Part shown: piece by piece, positions 14,931 through 21,213 of the stretch
How positions within the stretch are numbered: the stretch's first letter is position 1
Layout: each line of letters starts with the position of its first letter
Assembly (NCBI RefSeq): GCF_900105725.1
Contig: NZ_FNLM01000021.1
Coordinates: forward strand, 1-21,213
From: Gordonia westfalica
GTDB taxonomy: Bacteria; Actinomycetota; Actinomycetes; Mycobacteriales; Mycobacteriaceae
Length of the DNA: 21,213 nt
Direction: 5' to 3'
Notes under the pieces: generated by a model
The model's database searches: none
The model's input: the letters and a program-made list of their open reading frames with translations, nothing else
What the model was told of the DNA's origin: nothing
Translations under genes and position numbers: made by a program

Positions 14931-15648
14931 CATCGGTTTCGGTCCTGTTGGTGATCCCCCGATCATCCACGGCGGCAACAGCTATGTGACCCGTGATGGG
15001 TATGGGCGTCCGACGTATCTGGTGGACCGGCGACTCCTGGAGAAGGCGGAGGCACGCATCGCCGAACTCGAAGACCAGCTGCGTCCTATGTCGCCACTGA
15101 GACAGCAAGCCGACACCTACCTGCGGATACTGCGCCACCCTGAAATCTACCGCCACCTACGCGCGGGAGCGGGGTCGTGGTCCGACCAGATCGACGCGCG
15201 TATCACCACTGTCGCTGCTGATCGGGATCACTGGCGGGCGGAAGCAGAGAAAGCCCGCGACCTCCCCGCACCGGACGCCGGCAACCCCGAGCACCTGAGA
15301 TTCGCGGCGAACATCCTGATCGACCGGGCACTCAAGTTGGGAGTCAAATTCCGTGCTGAAGCGGCTCTCGGCCCGTTCAACGCCGACGAACTCCGCAATG
15401 CTGCCCGTCGTCTCGAATCTGAGGCCACCGCAGACGATGTGGTGGAGAGGATCGCCCGCGAGCTGTACCGACGCCTATACCCCGGCCCAATCGGCACCCA
15501 CGACTCAGCGCGCACCCGAGAAAGTGACGCCGCCGAAATGGATATGGCCTATCGGAAGTGGGATGAAGGCCGCGAAGGGTTTGCGCCGGGGCGGCAGTGT
15601 CGCGAGATTGCCGCCCATATCGCTGGGCTTCTGCGGGGTGACCGATGA
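14923..15648 (+). CDS. 241-aa coiled-coil protein
   Basis: N-terminus with DGYGRPTYLVDRRLLEKAEA, coiled coil beginning ARIAELEDQLRPM, a long helical middle (~60-150) with HWRAEAEKARD, then RRLESEATADDVVERIAREL at ~161-180 and a C-terminal helix ending AGLLRGDR. It shares the ARIAELE and RLESEATADDVVE blocks with the 144-aa gene 1.25 kb upstream, with perfect DNA identity over 24 and 40 nt. No catalytic motif; an oligomeric structural or scaffolding role is inferred only. A likely GGCGG-type ribosome-binding site lies inside the 64-aa gene. The stop overlaps the next ATG (ATGA). Confidence 0.75.
   Translation: MSDIGFGPVGDPPIIHGGNSYVTRDGYGRPTYLVDRRLLEKAEARIAELEDQLRPMSPLRQQADTYLRILRHPEIYRHLRAGAGSWSDQIDARITTVAADRDHWRAEAEKARDLPAPDAGNPEHLRFAANILIDRALKLGVKFRAEAALGPFNADELRNAARRLESEATADDVVERIARELYRRLYPGPIGTHDSARTRESDAAEMDMAYRKWDEGREGFAPGRQCREIAAHIAGLLRGDR
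15409..15448 (+). repeat. 40-nt block shared with the 144-aa gene (copy B)
   Basis: Identical to 13,892-13,931 and in frame. Identity ends abruptly on both sides. Confidence 0.9.
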
Positions 15649-16052
15649 GCGCCGCAGAGGAAGCAAGGAAGCTGCTCGAAGGCATCACACCCGGGCCGTG
15701 GGAAGCAGAACCCTGGGATGGCACCACACGCGAGTCTGTCGGCGTCTTCGCCGGGAGCGTATGGGGTCCGCGAGTTGCAGGGCTGATCACGTCCTCCGCC
15801 GACGCCGAGTTCATTGCCGCTACACCCGAGTTGGTGCCCGCTCTGCTCGCCGAACTCGACCAGGCGAAGGCGGACCTCGATGCTGCCGCATACCGGCACG
15901 GACAACTACAGTCCCGCATCGCCAACCGAGACGCCACCATCCAACGGGTACGGGAGCTAATCGCCGAGTGGTCGTGGACGGAACACCACCACGACGAACC
16001 GGTCTATGAGATATGGAAGCCGCTCGCCCGCATCGTCGGGGGTGAGTCGTGA
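15645..16052 (+). CDS. 135-aa Ead/Ea22-like protein
   Basis: N-terminal helix, then ITPGPWEAEPWDG, a short strand-rich stretch and ADAEFIAATPELVPALLAEL at ~53-72, followed by a coiled coil to ~100. The TPGPW ... ADAxFIAxxPxLVxxLLxEL pattern is characteristic of the Ead/Ea22-like accessory proteins found in phage early regions. Their molecular role is not known. The C-terminus ends ARIVGGES, similar to the LRGES ending of the 144-aa protein. ATG overlaps the upstream stop, and the end overlaps the HTH gene's GTG start (GTGA). Confidence 0.78.
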   Translation: MSAAEEARKLLEGITPGPWEAEPWDGTTRESVGVFAGSVWGPRVAGLITSSADAEFIAATPELVPALLAELDQAKADLDAAAYRHGQLQSRIANRDATIQRVRELIAEWSWTEHHHDEPVYEIWKPLARIVGGES

Positions 16053-16297
16053 GCGACATTCCGGAGTGGCGTGCAGGATCGCTCGCCGACAACCTCGCCG
16101 TCGCACTGAGGACCCGACTTGCCGAGACCGGAGTCTCGCAGGGCGATCTCGCGCGTCGCGCCGGCGTCAGCGAAAAGCACCTGTCGCAGGTCATCAACGG
16201 ACGCGCCGGTGCCTCGGTAGCAACCTGGGACCGACTCTTTGTCGCGCTGAATACAGCGAATGACGCTCGCCAAGACACCGTCGGGGGTGAGTTGTGA
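16049..16297 (+). CDS. HTH (Cro/CI, XRE-type) DNA-binding protein
   Basis: 82 residues, GTG start inside the preceding stop (GTGA). Helix-turn-helix at ~18-65: LRTRLAETGVSQGDLARRAG, then VSEKHLSQVINGR (recognition helix) and ATWDRLFVAL. This is the classic XRE fold of phage repressors and antitoxins, here with almost no extra domain. It lies at the 3' end of the operon and not beside a divergent promoter. It could be an autoregulator, an antitoxin-like protein or a Cro-like regulator; no toxin gene is seen beside it. The run of five G at 16,283-16,287 sets the normal C-terminus VGGEL. Confidence 0.85.
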   Translation: MSDIPEWRAGSLADNLAVALRTRLAETGVSQGDLARRAGVSEKHLSQVINGRAGASVATWDRLFVALNTANDARQDTVGGEL

Positions 16298-16497
16298 CCT
16301 GCCGCTGCAACCCCCTCGAAGCCGTCATCGACTGGCTACTACCCCGACTCCGGATACTCCCACCCCTGCTACCCGAAGGCGCGAATCCTGCTGTGGCACA
16401 ACGGGAAAACCCCACCATCGGGGGTAGAATGAGGGGTGGCCAGGGTGCTGTGAACACCCCGGCCACTGACCGAACTGCGAAGGAGTTCAGCCAATGA
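16294..16497 (+). CDS. Small gene of uncertain frame (67 aa, or 45 aa in another frame)
   Basis: GTG overlaps the HTH stop (GTGA). As written it encodes 67 residues starting MTCRCNPLEAVIDW and stopping over the ATG of the 251-aa gene. In a second frame the middle reads YYPDSGYSHPCYPKARILLW, then HNGKTPPSGVE and a stop at 16,430-16,432. That looks more protein-like, with GC-rich third positions. Segment 1 has one C fewer in the run near 16,310 and reads directly from the same start into this second frame (45 aa). Three of four copies support five C. A sequence error in this stretch is likely, and I cannot decide between them. Confidence 0.5.
   Translation: MTCRCNPLEAVIDWLLPRLRILPPLLPEGANPAVAQRENPTIGGRMRGGQGAVNTPATDRTAKEFSQ
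16437..16465 (+). promoter_or_regulatory. Hairpin just upstream of the 251-aa gene
   Basis: TGGCC A GGGTG / 7-nt loop CTGTGAA / CACCC C GGCCA: an 11-position stem with one internal mismatch. It ends 14 nt before the AAGGAG ribosome-binding site (16,480-16,485) and 28 nt before the ATG at 16,494. No U-tract follows, so it is not a standard terminator. A role in mRNA stability, translation or operator binding is possible. A TAGAAT at 16,425-16,430 resembles a -10 box but has no convincing -35. Confidence 0.4.
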
Positions 16498-17249
16498 CAG
16501 ATTACATCTCCACCTACCTGAGTAGACCACGATGGAGGCACAACCGCCTCCAAGCCATGGGCGTCCAGTGGACCTACCGCGCACCAGAGGTGGGTGAACT
16601 TGTAATCCGGGATGCAACCCAAACACACCCCGGCACCCTCCGCCGAATCGTCAGCGTCCGCGAAGACACACGTGACGGCCGCACCGTATGGGTAGTTGAG
16701 CACACAGCGACCGACGCAGAACCAACCACCGGCACCGACCGGAAGTCAGTCGGATTCTGGAAGGACGTCGGCTGGCCGAGGATTGCCGAGCACTACCCCA
16801 TCTGCGGCACCTGCCGCGATCTGATGCCCTGCCAGCATGTGGTCATCGACACCATCGCTGAACACAGCGGCAAGACCTTCGAGCGGTATGGCACTCCCGG
16901 CGTCTGCCCGTCCTGCCAAGAGCCCGTAACCAGGCGGCAGCGCGTAATCACATTCGAACGCAACCTGTATGGCCTCGGGACGGTGACCTTCCACCTTCGT
17001 GAGAAGTGCCGCCACGCCGCCTTCGAGTACGACCGAGAGGTACATCGAGACGACGGCGAGTTCGAGCTGACCTGCCCCGGATCTGCTCGCCGCGGTCTCG
17101 ATGAGAACGGTCTGCCTGTCACCTATTGCACTGAGCCTGATTGTCGCGGCGCTGACCGGAAGCACCACGGCTACGGGTTTTGGACGGCGGGGTATCTGCC
17201 ACACCCTGACGGCTACCACCGTTCTCCCGAAGGCGGGGGTGTGGCCTGA
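16494..17249 (+). CDS. 251-aa Cys/His-rich protein
   Basis: Not assigned to a named family. The N-terminal ~90 residues are strand-rich (ELVIRDATQTHPGTLRRIVS), followed by cysteine clusters: CGTCRDLMPC (104-113) with His115, CPSC (138-141), Cys172/His174, Cys194, and Cys212/Cys217. These suggest two or more zinc-binding modules; the CPSC ... FHLREKCRH part resembles a treble clef. DNA, RNA or protein binding is inferred. Strong AAGGAG Shine-Dalgarno 8 nt before the ATG. This is the only gene here with a hairpin directly upstream. The stop shares one base with the next ATG (TGATG). Intact and identical in segment 4. Confidence 0.75.
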   Translation: MTDYISTYLSRPRWRHNRLQAMGVQWTYRAPEVGELVIRDATQTHPGTLRRIVSVREDTRDGRTVWVVEHTATDAEPTTGTDRKSVGFWKDVGWPRIAEHYPICGTCRDLMPCQHVVIDTIAEHSGKTFERYGTPGVCPSCQEPVTRRQRVITFERNLYGLGTVTFHLREKCRHAAFEYDREVHRDDGEFELTCPGSARRGLDENGLPVTYCTEPDCRGADRKHHGYGFWTAGYLPHPDGYHRSPEGGGVA

Positions 17250-17395
17250 TGTCTGTTCCTTCTCTGGAATCCCTACTAGCCGAGTACATCGCAACCCAGG
17301 CACCGGTCTCCGTGGAGCAGGCAATGCCTCAGGCCGAGGACATGGCGAAGCTGATCCGGGCGCACGGCTGGCACCTACGTACGGCGCGCGGGCGA
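17249..17395 (+). CDS. Start of an unidentified gene, truncated by fold-back (segment 3)
   Basis: Reads MSVPSLESLLAEYIATQAPV and then VEQAMPQAEDMAKLIRA, a helical N-terminus, before the sequence degrades at junction 3 (~17,359 on). Segment 4 continues the true reading somewhat further. Not recognised. Confidence 0.6.
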
Positions 17396-17455
17396 GCAGT
17401 TGCACGTCCGGAGGCTGAACGCCGTCCGCCCGTACGTGCCGTGCACGCCCGAAGC
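17358..17455. other. Fold-back junction 3
   Basis: Centre of the third inverted repeat at about 17,408. From 17,359 the left arm is an indel-rich version of the sequence seen reverse-complemented at 17,410-17,455. The turn falls inside the gene that starts at 17,249 (copy at 17,566), about 0.9 kb further along the template than junction 1. Confidence 0.85.
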
Positions 17456-17566
17456 CCGGATCAGCTTCGCCATGTCCTCGGCCTGAGGCATTGCCTGCTC
17501 CACGGAGACCGGTGCCTGGGTTGCGATGTACTCGGCTAGTAGGGATTCCAGAGAAGGAACAGACAT
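17405..17566 (-). CDS. Start of an unidentified gene, truncated by fold-back (segment 4)
   Basis: Cleaner copy of the gene beginning at 17,249. After the shared helical N-terminus it reads SGVHGTYGRTAFSLRTCNC before reaching the tip. The remaining codons lie outside the captured template. Role unknown. Confidence 0.6.
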
Positions 17567-18321
17567 CAGGCCACACCCCCGCCTTCGGGAGAACGGTGGT
17601 AGCCGTCAGGGTGTGGCAGATACCCCGCCGTCCAAAACCCGTAGCCGTGGTGCTTCCGGTCAGCGCCGCGACAATCAGGCTCAGTGCAATAGGTGACAGG
17701 CAGACCGTTCTCATCGAGACCGCGGCGAGCAGATCCGGGGCAGGTCAGCTCGAACTCGCCGTCGTCTCGATGTACCTCTCGGTCGTACTCGAAGGCGGCG
17801 TGGCGGCACTTCTCACGAAGGTGGAAGGTCACCGTCCCGAGGCCATACAGGTTGCGTTCGAATGTGATTACGCGCTGCCGCCTGGTTACGGGCTCTTGGC
17901 AGGACGGGCAGACGCCGGGAGTGCCATACCGCTCGAAGGTCTTGCCGCTGTGTTCAGCGATGGTGTCGATGACCACATGCTGGCAGGGCATCAGATCGCG
18001 GCAGGTGCCGCAGATGGGGTAGTGCTCGGCAATCCTCGGCCAGCCGACGTCCTTCCAGAATCCGACTGACTTCCGGTCGGTGCCGGTGGTTGGTTCTGCG
18101 TCGGTCGCTGTGTGCTCAACTACCCATACGGTGCGGCCGTCACGTGTGTCTTCGCGGACGCTGACGATTCGGCGGAGGGTGCCGGGGTGTGTTTGGGTTG
18201 CATCCCGGATTACAAGTTCACCCACCTCTGGTGCGCGGTAGGTCCACTGGACGCCCATGGCTTGGAGGCGGTTGTGCCTCCATCGTGGTCTACTCAGGTA
18301 GGTGGAGATGTAATCTGTCAT
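17566..18321 (-). CDS. 251-aa Cys/His-rich protein, segment 4 copy
   Basis: Intact; identical to 16,494-17,249. Confidence 0.75.
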   Translation of the reverse strand: MTDYISTYLSRPRWRHNRLQAMGVQWTYRAPEVGELVIRDATQTHPGTLRRIVSVREDTRDGRTVWVVEHTATDAEPTTGTDRKSVGFWKDVGWPRIAEHYPICGTCRDLMPCQHVVIDTIAEHSGKTFERYGTPGVCPSCQEPVTRRQRVITFERNLYGLGTVTFHLREKCRHAAFEYDREVHRDDGEFELTCPGSARRGLDENGLPVTYCTEPDCRGADRKHHGYGFWTAGYLPHPDGYHRSPEGGGVA

Positions 18322-18520
18322 TGGCTGAACTCCTTCGCAGTTCGGTCAGTGGCCGGGGTGTTCACAGCACCCTGGCCACCCCTCATTCTACCCCGATGGT
18401 GGGGTTTTCCCGTTGTGCCACAGCAGGATTCGCGCCTTCGGGTAGCAGGGGTGGGAGTATCCGGAGTCGGGGTAGTAGCCAGTCGATGACGGCTTCGAGG
18501 GGGTTGCAGCGGCAGGTCAC
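18318..18520 (-). pseudogene. Small gene of uncertain frame, segment 4 copy
   Basis: One base shorter than 16,294-16,497: four C in the ACCCCGATGG run near 18,391-18,394, against five in segment 3. The two long frames therefore end differently. Confidence 0.45.
18350..18378 (-). promoter_or_regulatory. Hairpin upstream of the 251-aa gene, segment 4 copy
   Basis: Exact reverse copy of the stem-loop at 16,437-16,465. Confidence 0.4.
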
Positions 18521-18765
18521 AACTCACCCCCGACGGTGTCTTGGCGAGCGTCATTCGCTGTATTCAGCGCGACAAAGAGTCGGTCCCAGGTTGCTACCGA
18601 GGCACCGGCGCGTCCGTTGATGACCTGCGACAGGTGCTTTTCGCTGACGCCGGCGCGACGCGCGAGATCGCCCTGCGAGACTCCGGTCTCGGCAAGTCGG
18701 GTCCTCAGTGCGACGGCGAGGTTGTCGGCGAGCGATCCTGCACGCCACTCCGGAATGTCGCTCAC
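18517..18765 (-). CDS. HTH (Cro/CI-type) protein, segment 4 copy
   Basis: Intact 82 residues; identical to 16,049-16,297. Confidence 0.8.
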   Translation of the reverse strand: MSDIPEWRAGSLADNLAVALRTRLAETGVSQGDLARRAGVSEKHLSQVINGRAGASVATWDRLFVALNTANDARQDTVGGEL

Positions 18766-19169
18766 GACTCACCCCCGACGATGCGGGCGAGCGGCTTCCA
18801 TATCTCATAGACCGGTTCGTCGTGGTGGTGTTCCGTCCACGACCACTCGGCGATTAGCTCCCGTACCCGTTGGATGGTGGCGTCTCGGTTGGCGATGCGG
18901 GACTGTAGTTGTCCGTGCCGGTATGCGGCAGCATCGAGGTCCGCCTTCGCCTGGTCGAGTTCGGCGAGCAGAGCGGGCACCAACTCGGGTGTAGCGGCAA
19001 TGAACTCGGCGTCGGCGGAGGACGTGATCAGCCCTGCAACTCGCGGACCCCATACGCTCCCGGCGAAGACGCCGACAGACTCGCGTGTGGTGCCATCCCA
19101 GGGTTCTGCTTCCCACGGCCCGGGTGTGATGCCTTCGAGCAGCTTCCTTGCTTCCTCTGCGGCGCTCAT
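18762..19169 (-). CDS. 135-aa Ead/Ea22-like protein, segment 4 copy
   Basis: Intact; identical to 15,645-16,052. Confidence 0.75.
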   Translation of the reverse strand: MSAAEEARKLLEGITPGPWEAEPWDGTTRESVGVFAGSVWGPRVAGLITSSADAEFIAATPELVPALLAELDQAKADLDAAAYRHGQLQSRIANRDATIQRVRELIAEWSWTEHHHDEPVYEIWKPLARIVGGES

Positions 19170-19891
19170 CGGTCACCCCGCAGAAGCCCAGCGATATGGG
19201 CGGCAATCTCGCGACACTGCCGCCCCGGCGCAAACCCTTCGCGGCCTTCATCCCACTTCCGATAGGCCATATCCATTTCGGCGGCGTCACTTTCTCGGGT
19301 GCGCGCTGAGTCGTGGGTGCCGATTGGGCCGGGGTATAGGCGTCGGTACAGCTCGCGGGCGATCCTCTCCACCACATCGTCTGCGGTGGCCTCAGATTCG
19401 AGACGACGGGCAGCATTGCGGAGTTCGTCGGCGTTGAACGGGCCGAGAGCCGCTTCAGCACGGAATTTGACTCCCAACTTGAGTGCCCGGTCGATCAGGA
19501 TGTTCGCCGCGAATCTCAGGTGCTCGGGGTTGCCGGCGTCCGGTGCGGGGAGGTCGCGGGCTTTCTCTGCTTCCGCCCGCCAGTGATCCCGATCAGCAGC
19601 GACAGTGGTGATACGCGCGTCGATCTGGTCGGACCACGACCCCGCTCCCGCGCGTAGGTGGCGGTAGATTTCAGGGTGGCGCAGTATCCGCAGGTAGGTG
19701 TCGGCTTGCTGTCTCAGTGGCGACATAGGACGCAGCTGGTCTTCGAGTTCGGCGATGCGTGCCTCCGCCTTCTCCAGGAGTCGCCGGTCCACCAGATACG
19801 TCGGACGCCCATACCCATCACGGGTCACATAGCTGTTGCCGCCGTGGATGATCGGGGGATCACCAACAGGACCGAAACCGATGTCAGACAT
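19166..19891 (-). CDS. 241-aa coiled-coil protein, segment 4 copy
   Basis: Intact; identical to 14,923-15,648. Confidence 0.75.
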   Translation of the reverse strand: MSDIGFGPVGDPPIIHGGNSYVTRDGYGRPTYLVDRRLLEKAEARIAELEDQLRPMSPLRQQADTYLRILRHPEIYRHLRAGAGSWSDQIDARITTVAADRDHWRAEAEKARDLPAPDAGNPEHLRFAANILIDRALKLGVKFRAEAALGPFNADELRNAARRLESEATADDVVERIARELYRRLYPGPIGTHDSARTRESDAAEMDMAYRKWDEGREGFAPGRQCREIAAHIAGLLRGDR

Positions 19892-20078
19892 CGAATGCCG
19901 CCTTTCTGACGAAGTCGTGGCCCAACAGCTCCCCTAGGGCCAGGCGTGTGATGTGGGCGGTGCGTTCGCGCGCCCGGTGAGAGTTGAAGCCGCAGAGGCA
20001 TTCAGTGCCGTGGAAGTGGTGCACGCTCTCGACCGCGTATAGCGCCTCAGCGACCGCCTTTTCGTCTGCGTCGCTCAT
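19884..20078 (-). CDS. 64-aa CxCG/His small protein, segment 4 copy
   Basis: Intact; identical to 14,736-14,930. Confidence 0.7.
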   Translation of the reverse strand: MSDADEKAVAEALYAVESVHHFHGTECLCGFNSHRARERTAHITRLALGELLGHDFVRKAAFDV

Positions 20079-20395
20079 CTCGGCTCCTCCGCAACATCAG
20101 CAGCAGACGCCAGGGCGGATGCGAGTTCGCGGGCATCCTCAGGCGTATTGCGAGGGTCCTCGAAGTAGAGCCGCACCACCCGCTTGCCTCGGGCGGCCAT
20201 CACTTCCCCGTCCAGCCACTCGGCGCGGTCGTCGTCTTCGCCGCCCGGTTCCGCCTTGGGTAGTAGGTGGTAGTGCTCAGACAGAGCAGCGATGACGTGG
20301 GCAGTGGTAGTGCTCAGACAGAGCAGCGATGACGTGGGCACCATGCTCGGCGTCGTTGATGTAGTAGTCGGGGCCGCAGGTGCAGCACACGCCAC
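20075..20395 (-). CDS. 3' half of split CxCG protein, segment 4 copy
   Basis: Same as 14,419-14,739. Confidence 0.5.
   Translation of the reverse strand: MACAAPAAPTTTSTTPSMVPTSSLLCLSTTTAHVIAALSEHYHLLPKAEPGGEDDDRAEWLDGEVMAARGKRVVRLYFEDPRNTPEDARELASALASAADVAEEPR
20267..20340 (-). repeat. 37-bp perfect tandem duplication, segment 4
   Basis: Reverse-strand copy, perfect. The duplication is therefore present in all four segments. Confidence 0.95.
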
Positions 20396-20450
20396 CTGCC
20401 CACTCGTACGACTGGTGTGCCGCCGCGATCTCGGCGGGTGTGGGTGTCAT
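20277..20450 (-). CDS. 5' half of split CxCG protein, segment 4 copy
   Basis: Same as 14,364-14,537. Confidence 0.5.
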   Translation of the reverse strand: MTPTPAEIAAAHQSYEWAGGVCCTCGPDYYINDAEHGAHVIAALSEHYHCPRHRCSV

Positions 20451-20712
20451 GGGGTATCTCCCAACTCGTCAGAGGAATAGATGAGGGGTGCGGTGCGGCA
20501 GGGCCATTCCTGGTAGCAGCCCGAGCACAGCGTCAGGTGTTCGGGATCGGTACAGTCGTCGCGTTCGGGCAGCCGTCGAGCCGATGCAGTTCCCGGAGTG
20601 GTGCGAGGGCTTCACGGGCACCACGCAGGGCGTACCTTCCCGGGCCGACGAAGTGCGAGACGCCATGCGGTTCACACGCCCTCTGTGCTGCGTCTACGGC
20701 GGGATCGGTCAT
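20447..20712 (-). pseudogene. 88-aa Cys-rich protein, frame-broken segment 4 copy
   Basis: Three G at 20,567-20,569 instead of four, the same loss as in segment 2. The intact copy is 14,101-14,367. Confidence 0.75.
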
Positions 20713-21142
20713 GACTCCCCCCGCAGCTTTGCAACTACCCATCGGGCGACATGGCCGACATCTTCGGGATGGACGGTGCCGTGAGGTGTGTCCCCGTAGG
20801 GCAGCCACAGCGACACCGCGTTCTGGTCCAACACCTCGATGATGGCGTCGCGTACTTGCTCGGCTGTGAACTGTTCGGCCTTCTCCACCACATCGTCTGC
20901 GGTGGCCTCAGATTCGAGACGGTCAGCGGATAAGCGATTGACGTCAGCATTGAGGGCGGCACGGTCGTTGCATACCTGGTCGAAGATGAGCCGCTTCCTT
21001 CTCAGCGCCACTTCGAGTTCGGCGATGCGTGCCTGCGCCTGCTCCAGGTCTTCGGCCGGCACCAACGTCTGCCCGTTCGACCAATCAACAGGTCGGGTGG
21101 GAAGAAACCCGGTACAGCGGACACACCAAGGATGCGAGTCAT
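20709..21142 (-). pseudogene. 144-aa coiled-coil protein, segment 4 copy with damaged 5' end
   Basis: One base is missing near 21,094 (GGTCGGGTG where the others have GGTCCGGGTG). The first ~17 codons are out of frame with the rest; the remainder is identical to 13,670-14,104. Confidence 0.75.
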
Positions 21143-21213
21143 GACACCGCCGCCGTTCAGGCCAGCCGATCTCGCAGTTCGTCACAGAGAGGACTGCCGT
21201 TCAGGTTGTATGT
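21139..21213 (-). pseudogene. 72-aa hypothetical protein, 3' fragment at window end
   Basis: Reverse copy of the last ~80 bases of 13,455-13,673 with at least two small deletions (near 21,147 and 21,160). It is cut by the window end. Confidence 0.6.

Larger units (their letters stand above)
10593..17395 (+). repeat. Segment 3 of fold-back repeat (longest copy, plus orientation)
   Basis: The longest copy, containing every part of the collapsed template (about 6.8 kb). Against segment 2 it carries single-base deletions near 10,864, 11,420, 12,710 and in the shared run near 13,265. It is otherwise the best reference copy. Confidence 0.95.
17410..21213 (-). repeat. Segment 4 of fold-back repeat (reverse orientation, cut by window end)
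   Basis: Reverse-complement copy; coordinates add to about 34,814-34,815 with segment 3. It is cut by the window end inside the 72-aa gene. The last ~130 bases show several single-base and dinucleotide deletions (near 21,094, 21,147 and 21,160), mirroring the error-rich left end of the window. Confidence 0.95.

Noticed and set aside
16425..16430. Possible promoter -10 box (TAGAAT)
   Set aside because: No credible -35 element at 16-18 nt, and it lies inside overlapping coding sequence; noted only under the hairpin.
16049..16497. Toxin-antitoxin pair (HTH protein plus following small gene)
   Set aside because: The following gene has an uncertain frame and no toxin-like motif, so the pairing has no support.
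16746..17714. Long open frame of 322 codons on the minus strand across junction 3
   Set aside because: It spans the fold-back tip and is antisense to the 251-aa gene on one side and reads its copy out of frame on the other; it exists only because of the palindrome.
1..21213. Hairpin-ended linear phage or plasmid replication intermediate (telomere-resolvase type)
   Set aside because: Turns occur at different template positions within gene interiors, tips are asymmetric or degraded, and no protelomerase or replication gene is present.
1..21213. Biological gene amplification giving four copies of each gene
   Set aside because: Differences between copies are almost only homopolymer indels, some following copy orientation, rather than substitutions as expected for diverging copies.

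Overview
The window is a stretch of GC-rich, densely packed actinobacterial phage or prophage accessory DNA. A WhiB-family regulator, a phage-type adenine methyltransferase, an HNH endonuclease, a Cro/CI-type HTH protein, an Ead/Ea22-like protein and many tiny Cys-rich proteins support this. No capsid, tail, terminase, replication or integrase gene is present, so I would call it an early or lysogeny-adjacent accessory operon of an actinobacteriophage. The host genus cannot be fixed from the sequence.

Layout: the 21.2 kb is not 21.2 kb of different sequence. It is one template of about 6.8 kb read back and forth four times: segment 1 (1 to ~4.7 kb, plus), segment 2 (~4.78 to ~10.59 kb, reverse complement), segment 3 (~10.59 to ~17.4 kb, plus) and segment 4 (~17.4 kb to the end, reverse complement). 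The fold-back tips lie near 4748, 10.59-10.63 kb and 17,408. Both right-hand tips turn at different template positions, about 0.9 kb apart. The copies differ by single-base homopolymer indels, and sequence quality collapses at each tip and at both window ends. The simplest explanation is a fold-back chimera from amplification or long-read sequencing and assembly. It is unlikely to be a natural hairpin-ended or amplified element.

Gene order of the collapsed template (best seen at 10,593-17,400): adenine methyltransferase (5' end missing); 52-aa zinc-ribbon protein; WhiB; 276-aa multi-HTH protein; HNH endonuclease; 57-aa Cys protein; two adjacent small proteins with a similar core (100 and 119 aa, DUF1508/YegP-like); 72 aa; 144-aa coiled coil; 88-aa Cys-rich; a ~111-aa protein split by a 37-bp tandem duplication; 64 aa; 241-aa coiled coil (paralogue of the 144-aa gene); 135-aa Ead-like; 82-aa HTH; a small gene of uncertain frame; 251-aa Cys/His-rich; and the start of a further gene. 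All are co-directional and nearly every neighbouring pair overlaps by 1-14 nt (ATGA, GTGA or TGATG), so they probably form one translationally coupled operon with no internal terminator.

Because the copies carry independent indels, no single segment gives the correct sequence for every gene. Best copies: WhiB from segment 2, the 119-aa protein from segment 1, the 88-aa protein from segment 3. The methyltransferase can only be rebuilt by combining segments 2 and 3. The genuinely biological points of interest are the 37-bp frame-breaking duplication, the paralogous coiled-coil pair sharing identical DNA blocks, the run of mini zinc-binding proteins and the extreme gene overlap.
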